Assembly (NCBI GenBank): GCA_052389915.1
Contig: JBQTHL010000089.1
Span: forward strand, 18,489-82,488
Direction of reading: 5' to 3'
DNA: 64,000 bases
Origin: Panacagrimonas sp052389915
GTDB lineage: Bacteria; Pseudomonadota; Gammaproteobacteria; Nevskiales; Nevskiaceae
Positions 9,455 through 17,641 of the stretch are shown here, one piece after another (position 1 is the first letter of the stretch; each line of letters opens with the position of its first letter). Below the pieces are notes generated by a model. It did no database searches. It was not told where the DNA came from and was given only the letters and a program-made list of their open reading frames with translations. The position numbers and the translations under genes were made by a program.

Positions 9455-9598
9455 AGACGGGAGACGGGAGACGCGGGGTAGCGCGCCTGTACTCACGACC
9501 GTCATTAGCAGCCTTCCGCGAGCCGGTCACAAATTGTGCCCCCCTTGGAAGGTGTGCCGTTTCCGCGTCTCCCGTCTCCCGTCTCCCGTCTCCCGTCT
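9455..9598. repeat. Tandem-inverted GGGAGACG repeat element between gspE and gspF
   Basis: The left arm (9455-9477) holds three AGACGGG-type units ending GACGCGG. The right arm (9563-9598) begins with the exact complement, CCGCGTC, and carries five CCCGTCT units. The 85 bases between the arms show no ORF. The element starts directly at the gspE stop and ends six bases before the gspF GTG. The same design with GGGAGGCG units occurs at 34123-34193. It looks like a dispersed short palindromic element rather than a terminator, since gspF must be read through it. Confidence 0.8.
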
Positions 9599-9603
9599 AA
9601 GCC

Positions 9604-10821
9604 GTGGCCGCCTTCGAATTCACCGCCCTCAACGCCACCGGCGGCCAGGAACGCGGCCTGATCGAAGGAGACACCGCCCGCCACGCGCGCGGCCTACTGC
9701 GCGACCGCGGTCTCGCACCTCTGGAAGTGCGCGAAGTACAGGAAAAATCCGCCACGCAGCGGCAGTTGTTCGGACGTGGCGGCGGCAGCATCAGCACCAC
9801 CGAACTCACCTTGTTCACGCGCCAGCTCGCAACCCTGGTGCGTTCCGGTCTGCCGCTGGACGAGGCGCTCACCGCGGTCTCGCAGCAAAGCGAATCCAAG
9901 CGGGTCAAGCGCATCGCGCTCGGCGTGCGGTCCTCCGTGCTCGAAGGCTCCAGCATGGCGCAGGCGCTGAACCAGTTTCCGCAGGCTTTCCCGACGCTGT
10001 TCCGCGCCACGGTCGAGGCGGGCGAGCAGTCCGGCAAGCTGGACCTGATTCTGGAACGCCTGGCCGAATACGTGGAGCGTCGCCAGGTCATGCAGCAGAA
10101 AGTGATGCTCGCCTCGGTCTATCCCGCGATTCTCACGGTGGTCGCGATCGGCGTGGTGGTGTTGCTGCTGACCTACGTCGTGCCGCAAGTCGTCGGCGTT
10201 TACGGCGACATCAAGCAGGAACTGCCTGCACTGACCAAGGGCATGATTGCGACCAGCGATTTCCTGCGCGACTACGGCCCCGCGATCCTCGTGGCCCTGG
10301 CGATAGGCGGAGCAATCTTCGGCCGCATGATGCGCAACGAGGATTTTCGTCGCCGCATCCACCGCTTCCAGTTGCGTCTGCCGCTGCTCGGCCGCCTGAT
10401 CCGGGGCGCCAACACGGGCCGCTTCACGCGCACGCTCGGCATCCTGTTCGGCAGCGGCGTACCCATTCTGGATGCGATGCGTATCGGCACCCAGGTGGTC
10501 GGCAACGTGCCGATGCGCGACGCCATCGACGTGGCTACCACCAAGGTCCGCGAAGGCGCACCGCTGGCGCGCTCGCTCAGCGAGAGCAAGCTGTTCCCTC
10601 CGATCACGATTCACCTGATTGCCAGCGGCGAATCCTCCGGTCGCCTCGACGAAATGCTGGATCGCGCCGCCGACAACCAGGAGCGCGAAGTGGAGACCCT
10701 GGTCGCCGCGATGATGGGCCTGTTCGAACCGATCCTGATTCTGGCGATGGGCGGCATCGTGCTGACGATCGTGCTGGCGATCCTGCTGCCGATCTTCGAT
10801 CTCAACCAGTTGGTGAAGTAG
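9604..10821 (+). CDS. gspF: Type II secretion inner-membrane platform protein GspF
   Basis: The 405-residue polytopic inner-membrane protein is the core of the T2SS platform that contacts GspE. It has the two repeated T2SSF domains: residues 70-190 (FTRQLATLVRSGLPLDEAL...) and 270-395 (FTRTLGILFGSGVPILDAM...). Transmembrane segments lie at about 170-195 (VVAIGVVVLLLTYVVPQV), 222-240 and 375-397 (MGGIVLTIVLAILLPIF). The start is GTG at 9604, giving the usual MAAFEFTALNATG N-terminus. No gspG-M genes follow on this strand, so the operon is split or interrupted after gspF. Confidence 0.93.
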   Translation: MAAFEFTALNATGGQERGLIEGDTARHARGLLRDRGLAPLEVREVQEKSATQRQLFGRGGGSISTTELTLFTRQLATLVRSGLPLDEALTAVSQQSESKRVKRIALGVRSSVLEGSSMAQALNQFPQAFPTLFRATVEAGEQSGKLDLILERLAEYVERRQVMQQKVMLASVYPAILTVVAIGVVVLLLTYVVPQVVGVYGDIKQELPALTKGMIATSDFLRDYGPAILVALAIGGAIFGRMMRNEDFRRRIHRFQLRLPLLGRLIRGANTGRFTRTLGILFGSGVPILDAMRIGTQVVGNVPMRDAIDVATTKVREGAPLARSLSESKLFPPITIHLIASGESSGRLDEMLDRAADNQEREVETLVAAMMGLFEPILILAMGGIVLTIVLAILLPIFDLNQLVK

Positions 10822-10911
10822 ACCCGCCCGTATCGAAACGCCGGACTTCATCCACGGTTCACTGCGGCTGGCCTATGTTCTCTCCGAGATGTCATCCCCC
10901 CGGAGATTCCC

Positions 10912-11634
10912 ATGCCGTACTTTCGCCCCCTTCTTGGTTCCCTGCTCTTTCTATGCGTTTCGACGGCCACGCCGCTGGCGATGGCGAAGGACAGAGATTC
11001 GCCGAGCGAGTCTTTCTGCCGCGACAACCCACAGCGGTGCGAAGAGTTGCGCGAGCGACGGCAGGATTTCTGCCGGGACAATCCGCGGAGCTGCGACGCC
11101 CGCGACAATCGCCGGGATGTCCGTCGCGAGTTCTGCCGGGACAATCCCGGCAAGTGCGATGCACTGAAGGAAGAACGCCAGGCGCGCGTCGAAGATCTCA
11201 GGGATTTTTGCGACAGGAACCCGGAAGAGTGCAGGGAGAGAAGGGACGAATTTCGCGATCGTCGCGACGACCGTGGCGAGCGCCGCCGGGAAAACCTGAA
11301 AGAATTTTGCGACAAGAACCCTAAAACCTGCGCGGCAAGCCAGGGTGAGCGGCGCGAAGAGCGCCTCGAGGCTCTCATCGCTTACTGCGACAGGAACCCG
11401 AACGACTGCGAGAAGAAGAAAGACGAATTCCGGAAAGCGCGCGGAGAGCGGATAGGCTACGCGGGTCGCGAAGAACGGCGCGAAACCGTGAAAGAATTCT
11501 GCGACAAGAACCCTAAAACCTGCGCAGCGAGCAAGGGGGAGAGGCGCGAGGAACGCATTGAAGACCTCATTGCTTATTGCGACCGGAATCCGGGCGACTG
11601 CGAGAGAAAGAAGAACGAATTCCGGGGACGCTAA
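10912..11634 (+). CDS. Secreted protein with eight Cys-x6-Cys (FCxxNPxxC) repeats
   Basis: I do not recognise this family. The 240-residue product has a signal peptide (MPYFRPLLGSLLFLCVSTAT, cleavage near AMA-KD). The mature part is highly charged (Arg/Glu/Asp) and contains eight copies of [F/Y]C-x2-NP-x2-C, at about residues 36, 52, 72, 96, 128, 154, 188 and 214, separated by helical Arg/Glu-rich linkers. The last two double units (about 124-180 and 184-238) are near-identical in protein and DNA, pointing to recent duplication. The regular Cys pairs could form disulfides within each unit or bind metal in the periplasm. A GGAG ribosome site precedes the ATG. It stands alone between gspF and the convergent plsX. 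Confidence 0.8.
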   Translation: MPYFRPLLGSLLFLCVSTATPLAMAKDRDSPSESFCRDNPQRCEELRERRQDFCRDNPRSCDARDNRRDVRREFCRDNPGKCDALKEERQARVEDLRDFCDRNPEECRERRDEFRDRRDDRGERRRENLKEFCDKNPKTCAASQGERREERLEALIAYCDRNPNDCEKKKDEFRKARGERIGYAGREERRETVKEFCDKNPKTCAASKGERREERIEDLIAYCDRNPGDCERKKNEFRGR

Positions 11635-11701
11635 GGATTCCCTGCACAAGTCCGGAACGGCGTGTAGCGACCTGCGGCGTCCGCGAAAATCGGATGGAAA
11701 A

Positions 11702-12736
11702 TCAGGCCGCCCGTATCGTGGAAGTCGCTGGCTTGAAGGACTCCTCCAGCAGGTGGGTGATGCGCTTGGGCACGTCCTGCTGAACCTCGCGCACGCCGAC
11801 GCGAATGGCATTGGCGAAACCGATCGCGTCGGCGCTGCCGTGCGATTTCACCACGGTGGCGTTGAGCCCCAGCAGGGTCGCGCCGTTGTAATGCCGCGGG
11901 TCGATGCGCTTGCCCAGGGCCCTGAGCGCCGGCATCGCGGCCAGCGCGGCCAGCTTGTGGAACAAGTTCGAGGTGAACTCTTCTTTCAGGAACTGGCGGA
12001 TCATCTTGGCCACGCCCTCGCCAGTCTTGAGTGCGACGTTGCCGACGAAGCCGTCGCAGACCACCAGATCGACATCGGACAGGAAAATCCCGTCGCCCTC
12101 GACGAAGCCGATGTAGTTCAGGCCGGAGGCCTGCAACATCGCCGCCGCGGCCTTGATGGTGTCGTTGCCCTTGATCTCTTCGGAGCCGATATTGAGCAGG
12201 GCAACGCGCGGGCGGGTTTCGCCCAGCATCGCGGTGATCAGCGCCGAGCCCATGACCGCGAACTGGAACAACTGCTCGGCGGTGCACTCGGCGTTGGCGC
12301 CGAGATCGAGCATGTGCACGTGACCGTTGACCGAGGGGATCGCTGAGACGATCGCGGGCCGGTCGATCCCGGGCAGGGTCTTGAGCACGAACTTGGCCGT
12401 GGCCATGAGCGCGCCGGTATTGCCGGCCGAGACCATCGCCTGCGCCTCGCCGCCCTTGACCAGGTTGATGGCCACGCGCATCGACGAGTCTTTCTTGTTG
12501 CGCAGAACTTTGGACGGTGTCTCGTCCATGCCGACCACTTCGCTGGCATGGCGGGTCGTGAGGCGCGCGTTGGGCTCGGCCTTGTGCTTCTTCAGTTCGG
12601 CCGCGACGGATTTTTCATCGCCAACCAGGATGATCCGCAGCTCGGGATTTTCCTGCACGCACGACAGAGCGGCGGCCACGGTCACAGGAAGACCGTGGTC
12701 GCCGCTCATGGCGTCTATGGCGAGCGTTACCGGCAC
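11702..12736 (-). CDS. plsX: Acyl-ACP:phosphate acyltransferase PlsX
   Basis: The 344-residue protein makes acyl-phosphate from acyl-ACP and phosphate, the first step of the PlsX/PlsY route to phospholipids, at the cytoplasmic face of the membrane. Recognisable family blocks are the N-terminal VTLAIDAMSGDHG, SAGNTGALMA, ALLNIGSEEIKGND and YIGFVEGDGIF, and a C-terminal PRHYNGATLLGLNATVVKSHG. Length is normal. It follows rpmF by 25 bases in the conserved yceD-rpmF-plsX order. The fatty-acid genes (fabH, fabD, fabG, acpP) that often continue this operon are absent; the convergent Cys-repeat gene comes next instead. Confidence 0.95.
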   Translation of the reverse strand: MPVTLAIDAMSGDHGLPVTVAAALSCVQENPELRIILVGDEKSVAAELKKHKAEPNARLTTRHASEVVGMDETPSKVLRNKKDSSMRVAINLVKGGEAQAMVSAGNTGALMATAKFVLKTLPGIDRPAIVSAIPSVNGHVHMLDLGANAECTAEQLFQFAVMGSALITAMLGETRPRVALLNIGSEEIKGNDTIKAAAAMLQASGLNYIGFVEGDGIFLSDVDLVVCDGFVGNVALKTGEGVAKMIRQFLKEEFTSNLFHKLAALAAMPALRALGKRIDPRHYNGATLLGLNATVVKSHGSADAIGFANAIRVGVREVQQDVPKRITHLLEESFKPATSTIRAA

Positions 12737-12761
12737 AGCGCGAGCCGACCGGGCGTGCGGC

Positions 12762-12956
12762 TTATTCGGCCGCGGCTTCCGGCGCGGCCTTGTCGATCAT
12801 CTTCTTGCCGCGGTAATAGCCGTCTGCGGTCACATGGTGACGCAGATGGGTTTCGCCCGAGGTCGGATCGACCGACAGGGCAGGAGCAGTCAGCGCGTCG
12901 TGCGAACGACGGTGACCACGGGTAGAACGCGATTTACGGGATTTTTGGACGGCCAT
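12762..12956 (-). CDS. rpmF: 50S ribosomal protein L32
   Basis: The 64-residue basic protein starts MAVQKSRKSRSTRGHRRSHDAL, the diagnostic N-terminus of bacterial L32, and contains HHVTADGYYRGKKMI near the end. No CxxC zinc pair is present, as in many proteobacterial L32 proteins (C- type). The C-terminal DKAAPEAAAE tail makes it slightly longer than the usual 56-60 residues. It is the middle gene of the yceD-rpmF-plsX operon, one base downstream of the yceD stop codon. Confidence 0.97.
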   Translation of the reverse strand: MAVQKSRKSRSTRGHRRSHDALTAPALSVDPTSGETHLRHHVTADGYYRGKKMIDKAAPEAAAE

Positions 12957-12957
12957 T

Positions 12958-13473
12958 TCATTTCCTTCGGGCTGGGGATCCGCCCTGCAAACTCAAGTCT
13001 TTCAATGTCGCCAGCGACCGGGTCGTTTCGACCTGCGGTGGCGGCGGCTCTGGGCTCAGCGGGCGCGCATTCTCGCACGCCGGGCATCGCGGCATCAGCG
13101 GCAAGGCCAGCAGCACCTCGTCCTCGACGATCTCGTGCAGCATCAGGCGATCATCGAGAACCAGCAGGGGTTCGCAATCCGCCATCAAACGCTCTTCCTG
13201 ATCTTCGTTGAAGGCCAGGGCCAGCGCCACCGGCGCGTCCAGACTCCAGGAAAACGGTTCCAGGCACACCTGACAGATCAGTTTGAGCTGACCGCCAATC
13301 TTCCCTTCCAGCCAGTTCCGCTTCGCTACATCCGTGCGCAGCGCCAGTTCGGCGTGGAGCATTCCGGGCGACACGTCGGACAGGCGAGCCAAGGTCGCGC
13401 CGTCCACGTCGCCGACGTATCGCTCGGCGTGGGTGAGGCCGCGCGAGGCACTGATCTGCGTGGGAATCGACAT
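12958..13473 (-). CDS. yceD: YceD/DUF177 family protein (23S rRNA accumulation protein)
   Basis: The 171-residue product belongs to DUF177 (YceD), which in E. coli is linked to 23S rRNA accumulation and is nearly always upstream of rpmF. The core CQVCLEPF (about 86-93) with flanking strands and a second Cys pair in CPACENA (about 134-140) are visible. These Cys pairs suggest a zinc or structural site. The ATG at 13473 (MSIPTQISASRG) is preferred over the in-frame ATG at 13521, because the extra 16 residues are not family-like and would overlap the divergent maf promoter region. Co-transcribed with rpmF and plsX. Confidence 0.88.
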   Translation of the reverse strand: MSIPTQISASRGLTHAERYVGDVDGATLARLSDVSPGMLHAELALRTDVAKRNWLEGKIGGQLKLICQVCLEPFSWSLDAPVALALAFNEDQEERLMADCEPLLVLDDRLMLHEIVEDEVLLALPLMPRCPACENARPLSPEPPPPQVETTRSLATLKDLSLQGGSPARRK

Positions 13474-13540
13474 GGGCGGACAGCAAAAAGGGCGCGAATG
13501 GTAGATTCGCCGGCTCATCAAGTCAAAGCCACCGCTTCGA

Positions 13541-14119
13541 ATGCCGCCCCTGATCCTCGCTTCAACGTCCCGCTACCGGGCCGAGCTCCTCTCCCGCCTG
13601 CGCCTGCCCTTCGAACAGGCCGCGCCGCAGGTGGACGAAACCCCGAAGAATGGAGAGACCGCGCAGAAACTGGCCGCGCGCCTGGCGCGATCCAAGGCCG
13701 TGGCCGTCAGCAGCCAGAGACCGGGAAGCTGGGTGCTGGGCTCGGATCAGGCCGCGTCGTGCATGGGCTGGATGCTGGGCAAACCGGGCACCCGCGAGAT
13801 CGCTTGCGAGCAACTGGCGCTGATGTCGGGCCGCTCGGTGGTCTTCGTGACCGGCCTTGCGTTGATGAACACGACTGTACCGCGCCCTCTCACGGGTCTC
13901 GACGTAACGGTGGTCAAGCTGCGCCGGCTCAAGACCGCCGACATCGAGCGCTACGTGGACGCCGAGCCGGCCTTCGACTGCGCCGGCAGCTTCAAGGTGG
14001 AAGGGCTGGGTATAGCGCTGTTCGAGGAAATCGAGTCGCGTGATCCGACCGGGCTTATCGGTCTGCCACTGATTGCGACCGCGCGACTGCTCCGAAAAGC
14101 CGGCTACGTCCTGCCCTGA
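13541..14119 (+). CDS. Maf-like nucleoside triphosphate pyrophosphatase
   Basis: The 192-residue protein is a Maf family house-cleaning enzyme that hydrolyses non-canonical or modified nucleoside triphosphates to monophosphates in the cytoplasm. The N-terminal ILASTSRYRAELL is the STSxxR substrate loop; VDE at about 26-28 and GSDQAASC at about 67-74 are the conserved catalytic and metal-binding blocks. FDCAGSFKVEGLG near 148 and the ending DPTGLIGLPL are typical of the YceF branch, which prefers 7-methyl-GTP. It is divergent from yceD and its last 16 bases overlap the convergent HAD gene. Confidence 0.9.
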   Translation: MPPLILASTSRYRAELLSRLRLPFEQAAPQVDETPKNGETAQKLAARLARSKAVAVSSQRPGSWVLGSDQAASCMGWMLGKPGTREIACEQLALMSGRSVVFVTGLALMNTTVPRPLTGLDVTVVKLRRLKTADIERYVDAEPAFDCAGSFKVEGLGIALFEEIESRDPTGLIGLPLIATARLLRKAGYVLP

Positions 14120-14775
14120 TTCAGCCAACCCGGCAGGTCGCGCACCGACTCCACCAAGGCCATCGCGCCGGCCGCGAGAATTCGGTCCGGCTCGTGCACG
14201 CCGCAGGTAACGCCCAGCATCGGCATGCCGATGGCGCGGGCCATCGCGGCGTCGTATTCGGTATCGCCAATCATCAGCGCGCGCCCGGCCGGCACTTCGA
14301 GTTCTTCCAGCAGTTCGAGCAGCATCTGCGGATTGGGCTTGTTGGCGGTTTCGTCGGCGGTGCGGGTCGCGGCAAGCAAGGCTCGCAGCGCGGCGTGATG
14401 CTGGAGCGAACGATTCAGGCCAGGCCGCGACTTGCCGGTTGCTACGCCCAGTAGGTAGCCCATTTCGCGCAAGCCGGCCAGCACGTCCTCAGCGCCGGCA
14501 AACAGCGGCGCCTCGTTGTGTCCCTGCCCGACGAACTCCGCGCGATAGCCCATCAGCAGCCGGATCAGTTCTTCCGTATCGATCTCGGGGTAGAGCATCT
14601 GCATGCCCTCCGCCAAGCCCAGACCGATCAACTGGCCGATGGCCTTATCGTCACGCGGCGGCAGATTCAGATCGGTGATCGCGGCCTGCATGCTGTTCAC
14701 GATGAGCGCTTCGGAGTCGGCCAACGTGCCGTCCCAATCGAAAATCAGCAGGTCGTAACGTCGCCCGCCGCTCAT
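14104..14775 (-). CDS. HAD-superfamily hydrolase (Gph-like phosphatase)
   Basis: The 223-residue protein has all HAD motifs in order: motif I FDWDGTLADS (about 11-20) with the nucleophilic Asp, motif II VATGKS near 114, motif III Lys in KPNPQML near 148, and motif IV MIGDTEYDAAMA near 172. The alpha-helical cap between motifs I and II fits the phosphoglycolate phosphatase/beta-phosphoglucomutase group. The substrate could be phosphoglycolate; in Xanthomonadales such a gene next to rluC is common. It overlaps the upstream membrane-protein gene by four bases (ATGA), so it is the last gene of the rluC operon. Confidence 0.88.
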   Translation of the reverse strand: MSGGRRYDLLIFDWDGTLADSEALIVNSMQAAITDLNLPPRDDKAIGQLIGLGLAEGMQMLYPEIDTEELIRLLMGYRAEFVGQGHNEAPLFAGAEDVLAGLREMGYLLGVATGKSRPGLNRSLQHHAALRALLAATRTADETANKPNPQMLLELLEELEVPAGRALMIGDTEYDAAMARAIGMPMLGVTCGVHEPDRILAAGAMALVESVRDLPGWLNQGRT

Positions 14776-16172
14776 GGCCCGCGCAGCGGCAGCGGGCTGA
14801 GAAATTCCTGGTGCTTGCCGATGAATTCGAAAGAGAGCGCTTTCGCCGCCGTGTCGTATACGAAAGGCTTACCGGTATTCGGGTCCTTGAAGTGCGAGGA
14901 TCCGACGGCGGCCTCGGTAGATTCGAGACCCAGGCCCGCGCGCCGCAATTCCAGTTGCAGGCCCACCATGCCCTGTAGTGCGAGCAGGTTGCACTGACGT
15001 CCGAGATACCCCAAGTACACGTCGGCGCTGCCACCCGTGGTTTGAAGAATGCGCCCCATCGGGTTGTAGAGGTAGGCCTGCCAGGGCAGGTCCGAGGCGG
15101 TCGGTGCAGGGCGGAGATTCGCGTCCTCGACCGCGGTCCTGATCGCGGAGCAGCCGGTTTGCTCGACCGCGAGCACGCGCTGAATATCGACGTACGAGAG
15201 ATTGATGCTCGCCTTGGGCTTGGCCAGCATGCGGAACCACCATGCTGGTGTCTCGGGGAAATCGCTGCGTGCCGCCTCACTGGACGGGTCGAGCAAAGCG
15301 GTCCAGGTCGCGCTCTGGAAGCGAAATTCCTTTCCAAGCGGACCCGTCAGGCTGCGCTCGGTTTCGCTCAGTGGTCGCAACAGATTTTCGATCGCGGCGA
15401 GACCCGACGCTTCCAGCGGCAAACTGCGGATGAACTCGGAAGCCAGCAGCGTGTGCGCCTCGACGGCGCGCGAAGCCATCAACTTGTCGATCAAGGAAAC
15501 GTCGCGCGTCGCCAGTACGACGCGCCAGACTTCGGCCGAACGCGCGAGACCACCCGCCGCAGCATCGGACGCGCCGTCGGTCGCTGCCAGGGCCAGCGCG
15601 GACAGTTCGAGCCGCGAGATCAGGAAGGCGATGGCGTTGGCAGTCGGCGCATCGGCCGTGGGCGTCATCGGGTCGGAGTACCGGGGATAGGCGCCGAGCG
15701 CCTGGTAGCGCTCCACCAGTGGCCAGTATCTGACCAGCAGGGCTTCGATACCGGCACGCTGCTCGACACTGCTGCGCAGGCAACCGTAGGCACCTTCCTT
15801 GTTGCCGGCGCTGCATAGCCGAACGCCCCCTTCGTCGAACGCGGCCATCGGCCGATCCAGCGCCTCGGCGTAAGTCCTGGGCGTGGGCCCTCTCTTCCTC
15901 GCCGCCTCGTAGGCAGCCAGGGCTGAACCACCGCGCTCATGCGCGGGTTCATCGCCCGCGATGGGCAGGGCCAGCATCGCGAGGAAGAGGTTTTCGCCGT
16001 CGGGCACCGACTCGGCAGGCACTTCGAGCAGGGCTTTCGCGCCCGGGTCCAGGGGCTGATCGAAGTAGTTGTAGCCCAACCAAGCCAGCACCGGAAAAAT
16101 CACCACGCCGATGAAGACGAATCCGGGCCGATGCCTGGTCTTCACCCGGATAACCCCGTTCCGCACTCTCAT
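14772..16172 (-). CDS. Membrane-anchored protein of unknown function
   Basis: The 466-residue product is not recognised beyond its topology. After a basic start (MRVRNGVIRVKTRHR) there is one hydrophobic segment at about 15-35 (GFVFIGVVIFPVLAWLGYNYF), consistent with an N-terminal membrane anchor and the rest in the periplasm. The large domain is mostly helical and has Cys residues at about 118, 127, 354 and 404, enough for two disulfides. It sits inside a tight operon: four-base overlaps with rluC upstream and with the HAD phosphatase downstream. That context suggests co-expression but does not reveal a function. Confidence 0.75.
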   Translation of the reverse strand: MRVRNGVIRVKTRHRPGFVFIGVVIFPVLAWLGYNYFDQPLDPGAKALLEVPAESVPDGENLFLAMLALPIAGDEPAHERGGSALAAYEAARKRGPTPRTYAEALDRPMAAFDEGGVRLCSAGNKEGAYGCLRSSVEQRAGIEALLVRYWPLVERYQALGAYPRYSDPMTPTADAPTANAIAFLISRLELSALALAATDGASDAAAGGLARSAEVWRVVLATRDVSLIDKLMASRAVEAHTLLASEFIRSLPLEASGLAAIENLLRPLSETERSLTGPLGKEFRFQSATWTALLDPSSEAARSDFPETPAWWFRMLAKPKASINLSYVDIQRVLAVEQTGCSAIRTAVEDANLRPAPTASDLPWQAYLYNPMGRILQTTGGSADVYLGYLGRQCNLLALQGMVGLQLELRRAGLGLESTEAAVGSSHFKDPNTGKPFVYDTAAKALSFEFIGKHQEFLSPLPLRGP

Positions 16173-17326
16173 CGCGTAGTCGGAAGCCGGCCCAGCACTT
16201 CACGCAACTCGTCCGGCATGGCCGCGCTTAGAATCAGCTTGTCGAAATTGCCCTCGGCTTGCAGCTTGAGAAAATGAGAGTGCAGGAACATGCGCTTCAA
16301 GCCCTTTTCCCGGATCAGCTTGTCGTCGCCGCGCTCGCCGTACTTCCTGTCTCCCGCCACCGGATGGCCCAGGGCCAGGGCGTGGACACGAATCTGGTGC
16401 GTGCGGCCGGAGAAAATCTGCACCTCGCACAGTGTGGCATCGCGGTAGCGCGCCTGCGGCGAGAAGCGCGAATGCGAAGGCTTGCCGTCCTCGTCGTCGA
16501 CTTCGGTAAATCGCTCGCCCGAGGCCAGCACGCTTTTCACGAGCGCGGCGTCCACGTCGCGATCCTCGCCTTTCCAGCGGCCAACCAGCAGGGCGAAGTA
16601 GCGCTTCTCGGTCGTGCCGTCCTTGAACGCGCGCTGCGCCCGCAGCAGCGCTGGACGCGATTTGGCCAGCAGCAGCACGCCGCTGGTGTCGCGGTCGAGC
16701 CGGTGACACAGCTCGATGAACTCGTATTTTTCCCAGGCTCGGATCGCCTCGATCACGCCGTACGACAGGCCGCTGCCGCCGTGGCTGGCGTAGCCGGCGG
16801 GCTTGTCCAGCGCCAGGTAATGCTCGTCTTCGTGAATCACGGCCTCGCGAAGACGGTTCAGGACCTCGTCCGGCGGGCGCACGGTGTCGCCCTTCTCGGC
16901 CATGCGGACCGGAGGGATGCGCACGTCGTCGCCTTCCTCCAGCTTGCGCTCGGGCTTGGCCCGACCGCCATTGATCCTCACCTGGCCGGAGCGCAACAGC
17001 CGGTAGACGTGCGACTTGGGCACGCCGGGAAGTTCGCGCAGCAGGAAGTTGTCGATCCGCTGGCCAGTTTCCCGACCGCCGGCCTTCACGTGACGTGCGC
17101 CTGTTGCGACCTGTGGCGCCGGCTTCACCTCAGGCGCTTTCGGCATCTTAGGACCGGCCGCAGCCGGTTTCGGGTTTGGTGCCGGCTTGCTTCGGCCAGC
17201 CGGCGTCTTCCTGGCTGGCCCGACTGGCGCCTTCGCCCCTTTTGGCTTGCGAATTCCAGCGCCCGCGGTCTTGGCGGACCCGGTCTGCTTACGCTCGCTG
17301 CGCTTTGTTGTCGGCTTCTGTGGCAA
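16169..17326 (-). CDS. rluC: 23S rRNA pseudouridine synthase RluC-like, with basic N-terminal tail
   Basis: The 385-residue protein has an S4 RNA-binding domain (about 90-150: RIDNFLLRELPGVPKSHVYRLLRSGQVRING) and a RluA-family catalytic domain with HRLDRDTSG (catalytic Asp) near 208-216 and a C-terminal GRTHQIRVH block. It isomerises uridines in 23S rRNA; position next to rne, divergently transcribed, matches rluC in E. coli. The first ~85 residues are an unusual Lys/Pro/Ala-rich extension absent from E. coli RluC. It could be a genuine RNA-binding tail; no later start with a better ribosome site was seen, though a shorter start is possible. Confidence 0.9.
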   Translation of the reverse strand: MPQKPTTKRSERKQTGSAKTAGAGIRKPKGAKAPVGPARKTPAGRSKPAPNPKPAAAGPKMPKAPEVKPAPQVATGARHVKAGGRETGQRIDNFLLRELPGVPKSHVYRLLRSGQVRINGGRAKPERKLEEGDDVRIPPVRMAEKGDTVRPPDEVLNRLREAVIHEDEHYLALDKPAGYASHGGSGLSYGVIEAIRAWEKYEFIELCHRLDRDTSGVLLLAKSRPALLRAQRAFKDGTTEKRYFALLVGRWKGEDRDVDAALVKSVLASGERFTEVDDEDGKPSHSRFSPQARYRDATLCEVQIFSGRTHQIRVHALALGHPVAGDRKYGERGDDKLIREKGLKRMFLHSHFLKLQAEGNFDKLILSAAMPDELREVLGRLPTTR

Positions 17327-17641
17327 AATGTTGCAACTCCGTTGCTTAAGTGATTCTGCTACCGGGGTTTGTCACCCGGCTTCGCATCCGCGATACGCCG
17401 CTCGTGATAGAAATAAATGCCATGGCTTCTAGCCTCCCTCGAGCACAAAACAGCTTAACCGCTTCGGGGCGGGGACAGAACGCTGCATGTCTGACCGGGT
17501 TGCCGGCGACGCGCGGCGGCCACCACCAGAAACCTGGGCTCCTGCCAGGCTTCGGACCAAAACGAAAACGCGCAAGCCAAGCGCGGGCACGTTCATCCCT
17601 TGCCGGGCGGTCGAGCTTCTACCGAGACCGTTACCCCCACC
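17327..17641 (+). other. Divergent rluC-rne intergenic region with long rne 5' UTR
   Basis: These 315 bases between divergent rluC and rne contain no supported gene. A TTGTCA hexamer at 17369-17374 with a weak GATACG 17 bases later is the only plausible plus-strand promoter, which would leave a leader of about 240 bases. In E. coli the long rne 5' UTR mediates autoregulation by RNase E itself. The same arrangement is inferred here from gene order; I did not identify the E. coli hairpins. Confidence 0.4.

Noticed and set aside
9534..11324. 596-codon plus-strand frame across gspF
   Set aside because: Arg/Pro/Ala-rich out-of-frame reading of gspF and the Cys-repeat gene; no ribosome site or domain.
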